Below, in pieces: positions 1-4,996 of a stretch of 5,984 nucleotides of DNA (positions are counted from its first letter, which is position 1; each line of letters opens with the position of its first letter). The DNA comes from Candidatus Geohydrothermomicrobium daggyaiense. Lineage in GTDB: Bacteria > Actinomycetota > Geothermincolia > Fen-727 > JACVIW01. The notes beneath the pieces were generated by a model, which did no database searches, was not told where the DNA came from, and saw nothing but the letters and a program-made list of their open reading frames with translations. The stretch spans positions 1 through 5,984 of the forward strand of contig JACVIW010000156.1 of NCBI GenBank assembly GCA_015711695.1, read 5' to 3'. Position numbers and translations under genes: made by a program.

Positions 1-847
1 TGGACGAAAGTTTGGCATAAGCAGAAAGTTACCGGAGAAAGAAAGGGAACGCTGGAGAAGGATCGCATCAGAAATAAGACCCAGGCACGGCAGTACGATA
101 ATAAGAACCGCGGCGAACAGGGCGAAGAAAAGCGAACTTGAAGCGGATCTTGAATATCTGGTTCGCCAGTGGAAACAAATAGAAATGAAGATCAAGAATG
201 CTAGACCCCCAAAATTGGTGTATCAGGAGCCTGACATAGCAATAAGGGTAATACGAGACGCTCTTACACGTGATTTCAAAAGCGTTATCGTGGATTCTGT
301 GGAAGAATACCGGCGGATAATGGACTACCTCTCTATTGTTGCTCCTGACTTGAAAGATAGGGTAAGAATCTTCGAAGGAGATGGGGATCTTTTCGAGGAA
401 CTGCGGATTGAAGAAGGGATTAGATGGGCGCTCGAAAGAAAAGTAGCGCTTCCCTCGGGCGGGTACCTTGTTATTGACGAGGCAGAAGCGCTTACCGCGA
501 TAGACGTTAATACGGGCTCGTTCACAGGTAATAAGAGTCTCGAAGATACCGTTTTGAAGACAAATCTTGAGGCGGCGGTGGAGATCGTTCGTCAGCTAAG
601 GCTCAGGGATATCGGCGGCATAATTGTGATCGATTTTATAGACATGGAAAGCCAAAGAAACAGGGAAAAAGTTTTCAGAACTTTCGAAAAAGAACTTTCC
701 AGGGATAGGACGAAGACTCAGGTTGTAACACTTTCCCCGCTCGGGCTCGTGGAGATGACACGCAAAAACGTGACGGAGGGTTTGAGTGGCGTTCTTGGAA
801 GGGTTTGTCCGAATTGCGAGGGCAGGGGTCTTCTGTTCAAGACGTGA
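1..847 (+). CDS. rng: Ribonuclease E/G family endoribonuclease, 5'-truncated by window edge
   Basis: Endoribonuclease for rRNA processing and mRNA decay in the cytoplasm. The reading frame is open from base 2, so the ATG at 185 is internal and the gene starts outside the window; 281 residues are visible. Fragment R35-T36 (in IIRTAA) match the 5'-monophosphate sensor pair of E. coli RNase E. The APPKLVYQEPD-like linker (about 68-78) leads into the DNase I-like domain. D168 and N170 of AIDVNTG and D211 of VIDFIDM match the metal-binding catalytic residues. C269 and C272 of CPNCEGRG form the zinc-link that joins subunits. The N-terminal S1 and RNase H-like parts lie upstream. The protein stops eight residues after the second zinc-link cysteine, so it lacks the small C-terminal domain of E. 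coli RNase E and G. Position before rplU is common for this family. Whether to call it E or G is undecided; family membership is near certain. Confidence 0.94.
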   Translation, partial: GRKFGISRKLPEKERERWRRIASEIRPRHGSTIIRTAANRAKKSELEADLEYLVRQWKQIEMKIKNARPPKLVYQEPDIAIRVIRDALTRDFKSVIVDSVEEYRRIMDYLSIVAPDLKDRVRIFEGDGDLFEELRIEEGIRWALERKVALPSGGYLVIDEAEALTAIDVNTGSFTGNKSLEDTVLKTNLEAAVEIVRQLRLRDIGGIIVIDFIDMESQRNREKVFRTFEKELSRDRTKTQVVTLSPLGLVEMTRKNVTEGLSGVLGRVCPNCEGRGLLFKT

Positions 848-1048
848 AAGCTAACGACATTGACTGAAATCATGTGCAGAGTTTTCCTCAGAATCGTCTT
901 TCATATGTTATTTTTCTCTATACAATTTGGATGGAAGTTTTACTTACTAATCCCTTTATCTAAATTTTCAGCTCACGTTTTAGGTCTTTCCTTATTAGCG
1001 GCTTTACGCAGCCGTTGTCGAGGATTGACGATTGCGTTTGATGTATAA
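848..1048 (+). pseudogene. Possible in-frame remnant or readthrough extension of RNase E/G C-terminus
   Basis: After the TGA at 845-847 the same frame stays open for 66 codons, to a TAA at 1046-1048. Its translation has a weak pattern like the RNase G small domain: TEIMCRVFLRIV resembles the family's ETVALRILREI segment, FYLLIPLSKFSAHVLG resembles a hydrophobic-VHPEVAxYLLG segment, and LLAALRSRCRGLTI resembles the final LExRxGRxI stretch. The comparison is from memory of the family, not a computed alignment. Against coding function, the stretch is AT-rich, has seven TTA leucine codons, looks too hydrophobic, and has no good ribosome site of its own. It could be a decayed tail after a nonsense mutation, an assembly error, programmed readthrough, or chance. 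Confidence 0.3.
996..1017 (+). other. Hairpin upstream of rplU
   Basis: An 8-bp stem (TAGCGGCT with AGCCGTTG, two G-U pairs) closes a six-base loop TTACGC. Its core CGGCT/AGCCG is perfect. No T-run follows on either strand, so it is not a standard intrinsic terminator. It lies just upstream of the candidate rplU promoter. It may mark the 3' end of the RNase transcript or be a processing or protein-binding site. Role unknown. Confidence 0.35.
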
Positions 1049-1049
1049 T
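1025..1049 (+). promoter_or_regulatory. Candidate sigma70-type promoter for rplU operon
   Basis: TTGACG (1025-1030) and a perfect TATAAT (1044-1049) lie 34 bases before the rplU start. The spacer is only 13 bases, too short for a standard promoter. Shifting the -10 to TAATAA (1046-1051) gives 15 bases, still short. The location between RNase E/G and L21 is where a ribosomal-protein operon promoter would be expected. The leader would be short, about 25-30 bases. Confidence 0.4.
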
Positions 1050-1082
1050 AACGCCATTCGAAAGATGGGGGTTTGAGCAGGT

Positions 1083-1400
1083 ATGTATGCCGTGATAAGA
1101 ACAGGATCAAAGCAATACAGGGTTTCTCCTGGCGACGTGATAACTGTCGAAAAACTTGAGCGTCAGGTAGGGGAGGAGCTCGATTTTGATGATGTGCTTC
1201 TTTTCCACGATGGGAAGAAAGTCGTTACGAAATCGGAAGACCTGGGTAGAGTGAGGGTAAAAGGCGAGGTTATTGAACAGGGTAGAAGCAAAAAGATCAT
1301 TGTGTTCAAATATCGTCCCAAAAAAGGCTACCGAAGAAAAAAAGGCCATCGCCAGCAACTGACTAAAGTTAGAATTAAAGATATAATATTTTCGAGTTAG
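1083..1400 (+). CDS. rplU: 50S ribosomal protein L21
   Basis: Structural protein of the large ribosomal subunit that binds 23S rRNA. At 105 residues it is a normal length. The N-terminus MYAVIRTGSKQYRV and the C-terminal block IIVFKYRPKKGYRRKKGHRQQLTKVRI are diagnostic of bacterial L21. The ATG at 1083 is the first possible start, because an in-frame TGA lies at 1074-1076. Ribosome-site options are GGGGGT (1067-1072), rather distant, or GCAGGT directly abutting the ATG. Residue 9 is Ser where most family members have Gly (TGGKQY). It is the first gene of a likely rplU-rpmA-response regulator-obgE-proB operon. Confidence 0.97.
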   Translation: MYAVIRTGSKQYRVSPGDVITVEKLERQVGEELDFDDVLLFHDGKKVVTKSEDLGRVRVKGEVIEQGRSKKIIVFKYRPKKGYRRKKGHRQQLTKVRIKDIIFSS

Positions 1401-1495
1401 GAAGAATTTCTAAAAGTTGTCGTTGGAAAGACGCTTGCGAAGGGTTCTGGTTTTTATAGAATTTGATCATATTTGGTCATGAGCGGAGGTTGCGA
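1401..1495 (+). other. rplU-rpmA intergenic gap without a Prp gene
   Basis: This 95-base gap has no open frame of useful size. Firmicutes often carry the small cysteine protease Prp (YsxB) between L21 and L27, where it trims the L27 N-terminus; none is present. A poor promoter-like pair, TTGCGA (1435-1440) and TAGAAT (1457-1462), is not strong enough to call. GCGGAGGT (1483-1490) is the ribosome-binding site for rpmA, five bases before its ATG. Confidence 0.6.
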
Positions 1496-1774
1496 ATGTC
1501 AAGCAAAAAAGGCGTGGGTAGTTCAAAAAACGGGAGAGATAGCCACTCAAAACGCCTCGGGGTGAAGAGATTCAGCGGGCAATACGTGACCGGAGGGAGC
1601 ATTATCGTCCGCCAGTGCGGGACAAGAATAAAACCTGGCGATAACGTGGGTGTTGGCAGCGACTACACCCTTTACGCGAAGAGAGATGGCTATGTTCAGT
1701 TTCGCAAGAGCGGTAAAGTTTCCGTGGTGAGCGTGGCGCCCGCAGAAAATAATGTTGCTGGGGGTTCGGGATAG
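1496..1774 (+). CDS. rpmA: 50S ribosomal protein L27
   Basis: Large-subunit protein whose flexible N-terminus reaches the peptidyl-transferase centre. The signature is KKGVGSSKNGRDS, then SKRLGVKRFSGQYVTGGSIIVRQ, then GDNVGVGSDYTLYAKRDG. I chose the ATG at 1496 because GCGGAGGT lies five bases upstream and the protein then begins MSSKKG, like the mature form of other L27s. An in-frame TTG at 1463 would add eleven residues with no ribosome site and no Prp cleavage motif. Length is 92 residues; the family is about 85, and the excess is a Gly/Asn-rich tail (82-92). Residue 41 is Cys (VRQCGT), where L27 almost always has Arg (VRQRGT). Residue 27 is Ser in place of the usual Gly. Confidence 0.97.
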   Translation: MSSKKGVGSSKNGRDSHSKRLGVKRFSGQYVTGGSIIVRQCGTRIKPGDNVGVGSDYTLYAKRDGYVQFRKSGKVSVVSVAPAENNVAGGSG

Positions 1775-1909
1775 AAGGTATTATCATCTTTGTCCCTTCG
1801 GTAGGTTTGTGGCGTGTGCGATTAACAGCTCCTGCTTTATGCGGGTGATAATGGCAAATCCGGAAAATAATTTCTGACTGGTCTTTCTAACCCAATTGGA
1901 GGGCTTAAC
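1775..1909 (+). other. rpmA to response-regulator gap with small inverted repeats
   Basis: This 135-base gap has no supported gene. It holds a 5-bp hairpin CCTGC-TTTAT-GCGGG (1831-1845, one G-U pair). Flanking it, ATTATCA (1780-1786) and TGATAAT (1846-1852) are complementary, so the region could fold into a two-level structure. GATAAT (1847-1852) could be a -10 box, but the best -35 (TTAACA, 1822-1827) is 19 bases away, so a promoter is only weakly suggested. No T-tract terminator is present, so rpmA transcripts could continue into the next gene. Confidence 0.35.
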
Positions 1910-2374
1910 TTGAATGGCAAGAGGGTTCTCGTTGTGGATGATGACCCCACAATGGTGAGGCTCATAAAGGTTAACCTGAAGCTCAACGAATATGAAGTCC
2001 TCGAGGCCACTTCAGGTGAACAGGCGCTCGAAATAATCTCGAAAGAGCCACTCGATCTCGTTGTTCTTGACATAATGATGCCAGGTGTGGATGGCTGGCA
2101 GGTATTGAAACATATCAGGAGCAGGGAGGAAACAAAAGAACTTCCAGTGATACTTGTCACCGCGAAAACGCAGGATAGTGACGTAATTCGCGGGTGGGAA
2201 CTTGGTGCCGATGAGTACATAATCAAGCCTTTCAATCCGCTTCTCCTCGTCGAGGTTATAAAGATGGTCCTGGACAGGAGCTATGATGAAAGGCTTGACA
2301 GGCGCAAGAAGCAAAAAGAGAAACTTGAAGTATTAAGAAACCTATCCAGAGCAAAACGGGAAACCACCGAATAA
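1910..2374 (+). CDS. Single-domain (receiver-only) response regulator
   Basis: CheY-like phosphoreceiver protein of 154 residues. The acidic pocket is D10-D12 of VLVVDDDP, the phosphoacceptor is D54 of VVLDIMMPG, and the switch residues are T84 (ILVTAK) and K106 (EYIIKPF). These are the full set needed for phosphorylation. The receiver ends near residue 122. What follows (123-154) is a short, highly charged helix-like tail rich in Arg, Lys and Glu, with no DNA-binding or enzymatic output domain. The TTG start is supported by GGAGGG (1898-1903) six bases upstream; the ATG at 1914 is out of frame. No histidine kinase is visible in the window. It lies between rpmA and obgE, a place usually lacking such a gene, and probably shares their transcript. 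It might act by protein contact through receiver or tail; target unknown. Confidence 0.93.
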   Translation: MNGKRVLVVDDDPTMVRLIKVNLKLNEYEVLEATSGEQALEIISKEPLDLVVLDIMMPGVDGWQVLKHIRSREETKELPVILVTAKTQDSDVIRGWELGADEYIIKPFNPLLLVEVIKMVLDRSYDERLDRRKKQKEKLEVLRNLSRAKRETTE

Positions 2375-2417
2375 TCCTCTTTGTGATATTGATTCGCATT
2401 ATATCCGGGTGAAATCC

Positions 2418-3743
2418 ATGTTTATTGATGAGGCTCGTATTCGTGTTAAAGCTGGAAACGGGGGAGACGGATGCGTTTCCTTCAGAAGGGAGAAATCAAG
2501 ACCCAGGGGAGGTCCTGACGGAGGAGACGGAGGAAGGGGAGGAAATATCTATATAAGGGCTTCCGCTAGTCGTTCCACTCTCTTCGAGTACCGCAATAAG
2601 AAGGTCTTTATCGCTTCTTCGGGCAAAAGGGGCTCATCTTCTTGCAAAACCGGGTCAGATGGTAGAGATCTTTTCATCGACGTGCCGGTGGGAACAATCG
2701 TGCGAAACGATAAGGGAGAGATAATCGCAGACCTTTTGAGCGACGGTCAGTCGGTTCTTGTCGCTCGCGGTGGACGGGGCGGAAGGGGAAATGCCTCCCT
2801 TGTAAAAGAGGCCGGCCCCCTTCCGAGATTTGCTGAAAAGGGGGAGCCAGGAGAAGAACTGGAGATTCACCTTGAGCTTAGGATTGTTGCTGACGTGGCA
2901 ATTGTTGGACTCCCTAATGCCGGGAAATCTACATTAATCACGAGGGTTTCTCGGGCTCGTCCAAAAGTCGCAGATTATCCTTTCACAACAAAAGAGCCAC
3001 ATTTAGGTGTTGTTAACGGGGAGCAGATAGACTTCGTCGTAACGGATGTTCCTGGCCTGGTGAAAGGCGCTCATAAAGGAAAGGGGATGGGGGTCCAGTT
3101 TTTGAGACATATAACCAGAGCGCATGTCATCGTTTGTCTTGTTGATGTATCTCTTCAAGCCCGGTCAGATCCGGTGGAGGATTTGAAGACAGTTCTTGGT
3201 GAAATAGAACTGTTTGATCGCAGCACCGTGAAGCGCGTCAAAATAGTAGCTGCGAACAAAATTGATCTACCGGTTAATAATGAGGCTCTGGTGGCGCTGA
3301 AAGAGGAATGCCGAAAACTCGGGCTGAATTTCAAAGCTATCAGTGCCGTAAGGGGGGACGGAGTTGAAGATTTGAAGATAGAGCTCGAAAAACTCGTGCT
3401 TCAGAGCAGAAAAGAAGTCGCTCTGGAGGAGAGAATTTTCACGGTTTTTAAGCCTGGTACGGAACCTGCGGAGATTGAGATAGAGCGTGATGAAGGTAGG
3501 TTCATTGTAAAGTCGGGGCATATCGAGAGAATGGTATTGATGACCGACTGGGATTCGGATGATGCACTTGAGCACCTTTCGAGAAAACTCAAGTCAACTG
3601 GTATCGAGGACGCTCTTGTGAAAGCAGGAGCAAAAAGCGGGGATGAGGTCGTGATCGCGGGGAGGACTTTCGAGTTTATTCCTGACGAAGAGATCAAGGG
3701 TTCTTCGGATAAGAAAGATTCGAAGCGCAAGGGTGGTAACTGA
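2418..3743 (+). CDS. obgE: GTPase Obg (ObgE/CgtA), 50S assembly factor
   Basis: Essential P-loop GTPase acting in late 50S assembly, linked in other bacteria to the stringent and general stress responses. At 441 residues it has all three Obg parts. The glycine-rich Obg fold (1-157) includes GNGGDGCVSFRREK and GGPDGGDGGRGGN. The G domain has G1 GLPNAGKS (164-171), G2 around YPFTT (187-191), G3 DVPGL (210-214), G4 NKID (280-283) and G5 ISA (308-310). A C-terminal OCT domain (about 340-422) has GHIERMVLMTDW and GIEDALVKAGAKSGD. A lysine/serine-rich tail ends the protein. I chose the ATG at 2418 over the GTG at 2409 because family members begin MFxDEA and GGGTGA (2407-2412) is well spaced for it. 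After YPFTT, switch I reads KEPHLGVV rather than the usual LxPNLGVV. The stop overlaps the proB ATG by one base. Confidence 0.97.
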   Translation: MFIDEARIRVKAGNGGDGCVSFRREKSRPRGGPDGGDGGRGGNIYIRASASRSTLFEYRNKKVFIASSGKRGSSSCKTGSDGRDLFIDVPVGTIVRNDKGEIIADLLSDGQSVLVARGGRGGRGNASLVKEAGPLPRFAEKGEPGEELEIHLELRIVADVAIVGLPNAGKSTLITRVSRARPKVADYPFTTKEPHLGVVNGEQIDFVVTDVPGLVKGAHKGKGMGVQFLRHITRAHVIVCLVDVSLQARSDPVEDLKTVLGEIELFDRSTVKRVKIVAANKIDLPVNNEALVALKEECRKLGLNFKAISAVRGDGVEDLKIELEKLVLQSRKEVALEERIFTVFKPGTEPAEIEIERDEGRFIVKSGHIERMVLMTDWDSDDALEHLSRKLKSTGIEDALVKAGAKSGDEVVIAGRTFEFIPDEEIKGSSDKKDSKRKGGN

Positions 3744-3745
3744 TG
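3731..3745 (+). promoter_or_regulatory. Coupled stop/start and ribosome site for proB
   Basis: GGGTGGT (3731-3737) sits five bases before the proB ATG, inside the last obgE codons. The obgE TGA (3741-3743) and the proB ATG (3743-3745) share one base (TGATG), an arrangement that commonly couples translation of the second gene to the first. Confidence 0.8.
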
Positions 3746-4873
3746 GGCGATCTGAAGAGGATTGTAGTAAAAGTTGGCACCGCTGTTATAACAAAGAGGA
3801 CGGGAAAAATAGACCGGGAAAGGCTCGAAGAATTGGTTGATCAGATTGCATGTGCCAGGGCTAGAGGTATGGATATAGCCCTTGTTTCTTCTGGAGCGAT
3901 AGCGGCGGGAATGGAAAGGTTGAAAATAAAGAACCGACCACGCGAAATTCAGGAATTGCAGGCAATTGCTTCCGTAGGTCAGGGGCTCTTAATAAGAATA
4001 TATACGGACCTCTTTTTCTCGAAAGGTCTGGATACAGGCCAGATTCTTCTTACGCAGTCGGATATGAGTCATAGAAGACAATACCTGAACGCGCGTGCCA
4101 CGATTGAAAACCTTTTTAAGATGGGGGTCGTTCCCGTGATAAACGAGAATGACACCGTGGCTACAGAGGAGATAACATTCGGAGATAACGATATGCTTGC
4201 AGCGCTTGTGGCTGTTCTTATAAGATCAGACCTTCTTGTTCTTCTCACCGATATTGAGGGACTTTACAGTGCAGACCCACGGAAAGTCGAAGGGGCAAAG
4301 CTTTTGAAAAAAGTTTGTAAGATAACTCCAGATATAGAAAAGTCAGCCGGGGAAATCGGGTCTGAGTTCGCATCGGGTGGCATGTCATCCAAGATACAGG
4401 CCGCGAAGATCGCGGTATCGGCGGGTGTTCCCGTTGTAATTGCGAATGGCAGGAAGAAGCGAACTCTTGAGAAAATAATTAACGGAAAGCAGGTTGGCAC
4501 TTATTTTCCCGCCTCAGGACGTATAAGCCTTAAAAAGCACTGGATAGGCTTCGCCAAAGAATCAAAGGGCAGGATCGTTGTCGATGATGGGGCGGCGAAC
4601 GCGATAATAAAAAAAGGGAAAAGCCTTCTTCCCGCGGGAATCATAGACGTGGAAGGAGAATTTGGTGTTGGCGATTGCGTGGAAATAGCTGTGCCGTGCG
4701 GGAAGGTTATAGGCAAAGGGCTTACTAACTATAATTCAGCCGAGGCCCGGTTGATTAAAGGAATGAAAAGCCATCTGGTAAGGGAAGTTCTTGGAGAAAG
4801 GGCCGAGGCGATCATACACCGTGACAGCCTTGTTATTTTTAATTTCGAAGTTTCTCGAATTACCAGTAAGTGA
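3743..4873 (+). CDS. proB: Glutamate 5-kinase with C-terminal PUA domain
   Basis: Phosphorylates L-glutamate with ATP to gamma-glutamyl phosphate, the first step of proline synthesis. The product is 376 residues, typical of the long, PUA-containing form. The amino-acid kinase domain (about 1-260) has K10 of VVKVGT, S50 of LVSSGAIAAG, D137 of INENDTV, N149 of FGDND, LLTDIEGLYSADP (167-179) and K217 of ASGGMSSK. These align without gaps to the numbering of the E. coli enzyme's substrate and ATP residues as I remember it. The PUA domain (about 276-352) includes DDGAANAIIKKGKSLLPAGI and the GLTNYNSAEA stretch. In the E. coli enzyme proline feedback acts on the kinase domain; that cannot be judged here. 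It is translationally coupled to obgE. Its last codons and stop lie in the 5' arm of a perfect 8-bp hairpin. Confidence 0.97.
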   Translation: MGDLKRIVVKVGTAVITKRTGKIDRERLEELVDQIACARARGMDIALVSSGAIAAGMERLKIKNRPREIQELQAIASVGQGLLIRIYTDLFFSKGLDTGQILLTQSDMSHRRQYLNARATIENLFKMGVVPVINENDTVATEEITFGDNDMLAALVAVLIRSDLLVLLTDIEGLYSADPRKVEGAKLLKKVCKITPDIEKSAGEIGSEFASGGMSSKIQAAKIAVSAGVPVVIANGRKKRTLEKIINGKQVGTYFPASGRISLKKHWIGFAKESKGRIVVDDGAANAIIKKGKSLLPAGIIDVEGEFGVGDCVEIAVPCGKVIGKGLTNYNSAEARLIKGMKSHLVREVLGERAEAIIHRDSLVIFNFEVSRITSK

Positions 4874-4888
4874 TATCTTCTCACTTAC
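4866..4888 (+). other. Perfect 8-bp hairpin spanning the proB stop codon
   Basis: GTAAGTGA (4866-4873) and TCACTTAC (4881-4888) are perfectly complementary across a seven-base loop TATCTTC. The proB TGA is the last three bases of the left arm. The stem is AT-rich and AACTGCCAG follows rather than a T-run, so it is not a standard terminator. It could protect the obgE-proB transcript 3' end, affect proA expression, or be incidental. Confidence 0.5.
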
Positions 4889-4939
4889 AACTGCCAGTTT
4901 AATAAAATGCCAGTATATAGTTGTTTTTAGTTGTTTTTT

Positions 4940-4958
4940 GGGTTGCTTTAACCTTTTT
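4940..4958 (+). terminator. Weak terminator-like stem with T-run before proA
   Basis: GGGTT (4940-4944) and AACCT (4950-4954) can form a four to five base-pair stem, including one G-U pair, around the loop GCTTT, and a T-run covers 4954-4958. The stem is short for an intrinsic terminator. An alternative AU stem TTTAA/TTAAA (4947-4951 with 4957-4961) overlaps it. It may partly terminate proB transcripts or mean nothing. Confidence 0.22.
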
Positions 4959-4982
4959 AAAACCTGGCAAGATTCCATTCCT

Positions 4983-4996
4983 AAGGGGGGTTTTTT
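4983..4996 (+). promoter_or_regulatory. Unusual homopolymeric ribosome site of proA
   Basis: AAGGGGGG (4983-4990) serves as the purine-rich ribosome site and is followed by exactly six T residues before the ATG at 4997. The tract G6T6 sets the spacing between ribosome site and start, so slippage in either run would alter translation of proA. Confidence 0.6.

Larger units (their letters stand above)
4874..4996 (+). other. AT-rich proB-proA intergenic region with repeats
   Basis: The 123-base gap holds no supported gene. TGCCAGT occurs at 4892-4898 and again at 4908-4914, sixteen bases apart, and its complement CTGGCA lies at 4964-4969. The first copy sits in an imperfect palindrome AACTG-C-CAGTT (4889-4899). 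CTGCCA (4891-4896) and TATATA (4914-4919), seventeen bases apart, could be a weak promoter for proA overlapping both repeat copies. If so, the repeats might be operator sites; this is inference. Confidence 0.35.

Noticed and set aside
845..847. Genome-wide reassignment of TGA to a sense codon
   Set aside because: TGA is a credible true stop for obgE (coupled TGATG) and proB, at normal protein lengths, so at most a site-specific event is possible at 845-847.
860..1048. Small hydrophobic protein of 62 residues starting at TTG 860
   Set aside because: No ribosome site precedes the TTG or the ATG at 872, and the stop lies inside a candidate -10 box. It shares the RNase E/G frame, so a remnant of that gene or chance is a better explanation than a separate gene.
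1463..1495. Upstream TTG start giving L27 an 11-residue N-terminal extension
   Set aside because: No ribosome site lies before it and no Prp cleavage motif is present; GCGGAGGT is correctly spaced for the ATG at 1496.
1837..2235. Minus-strand open frame of 132 codons opposite the response regulator
   Set aside because: Mirror of a clear coding gene, low-complexity Ser/Thr-rich translation, and no recognisable motif.
2409..2417. GTG start three codons upstream for obgE
   Set aside because: Nothing like a ribosome site precedes it, and the family begins MFxDEA, matching the ATG at 2418 with GGGTGA upstream.
3730..3743. T-box-like AGGGTGGTAAC before proB (T-box riboswitches control proline genes in some Firmicutes)
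   Set aside because: Only the first part matches; the following CCGCG part is absent. It lies within obgE coding sequence and is simply the proB ribosome site.
4907..4930. Seven-codon leader peptide (MPVYSCF) before the weak terminator, suggesting proline attenuation
   Set aside because: No ribosome site, only one proline codon, and the stems downstream are weak.
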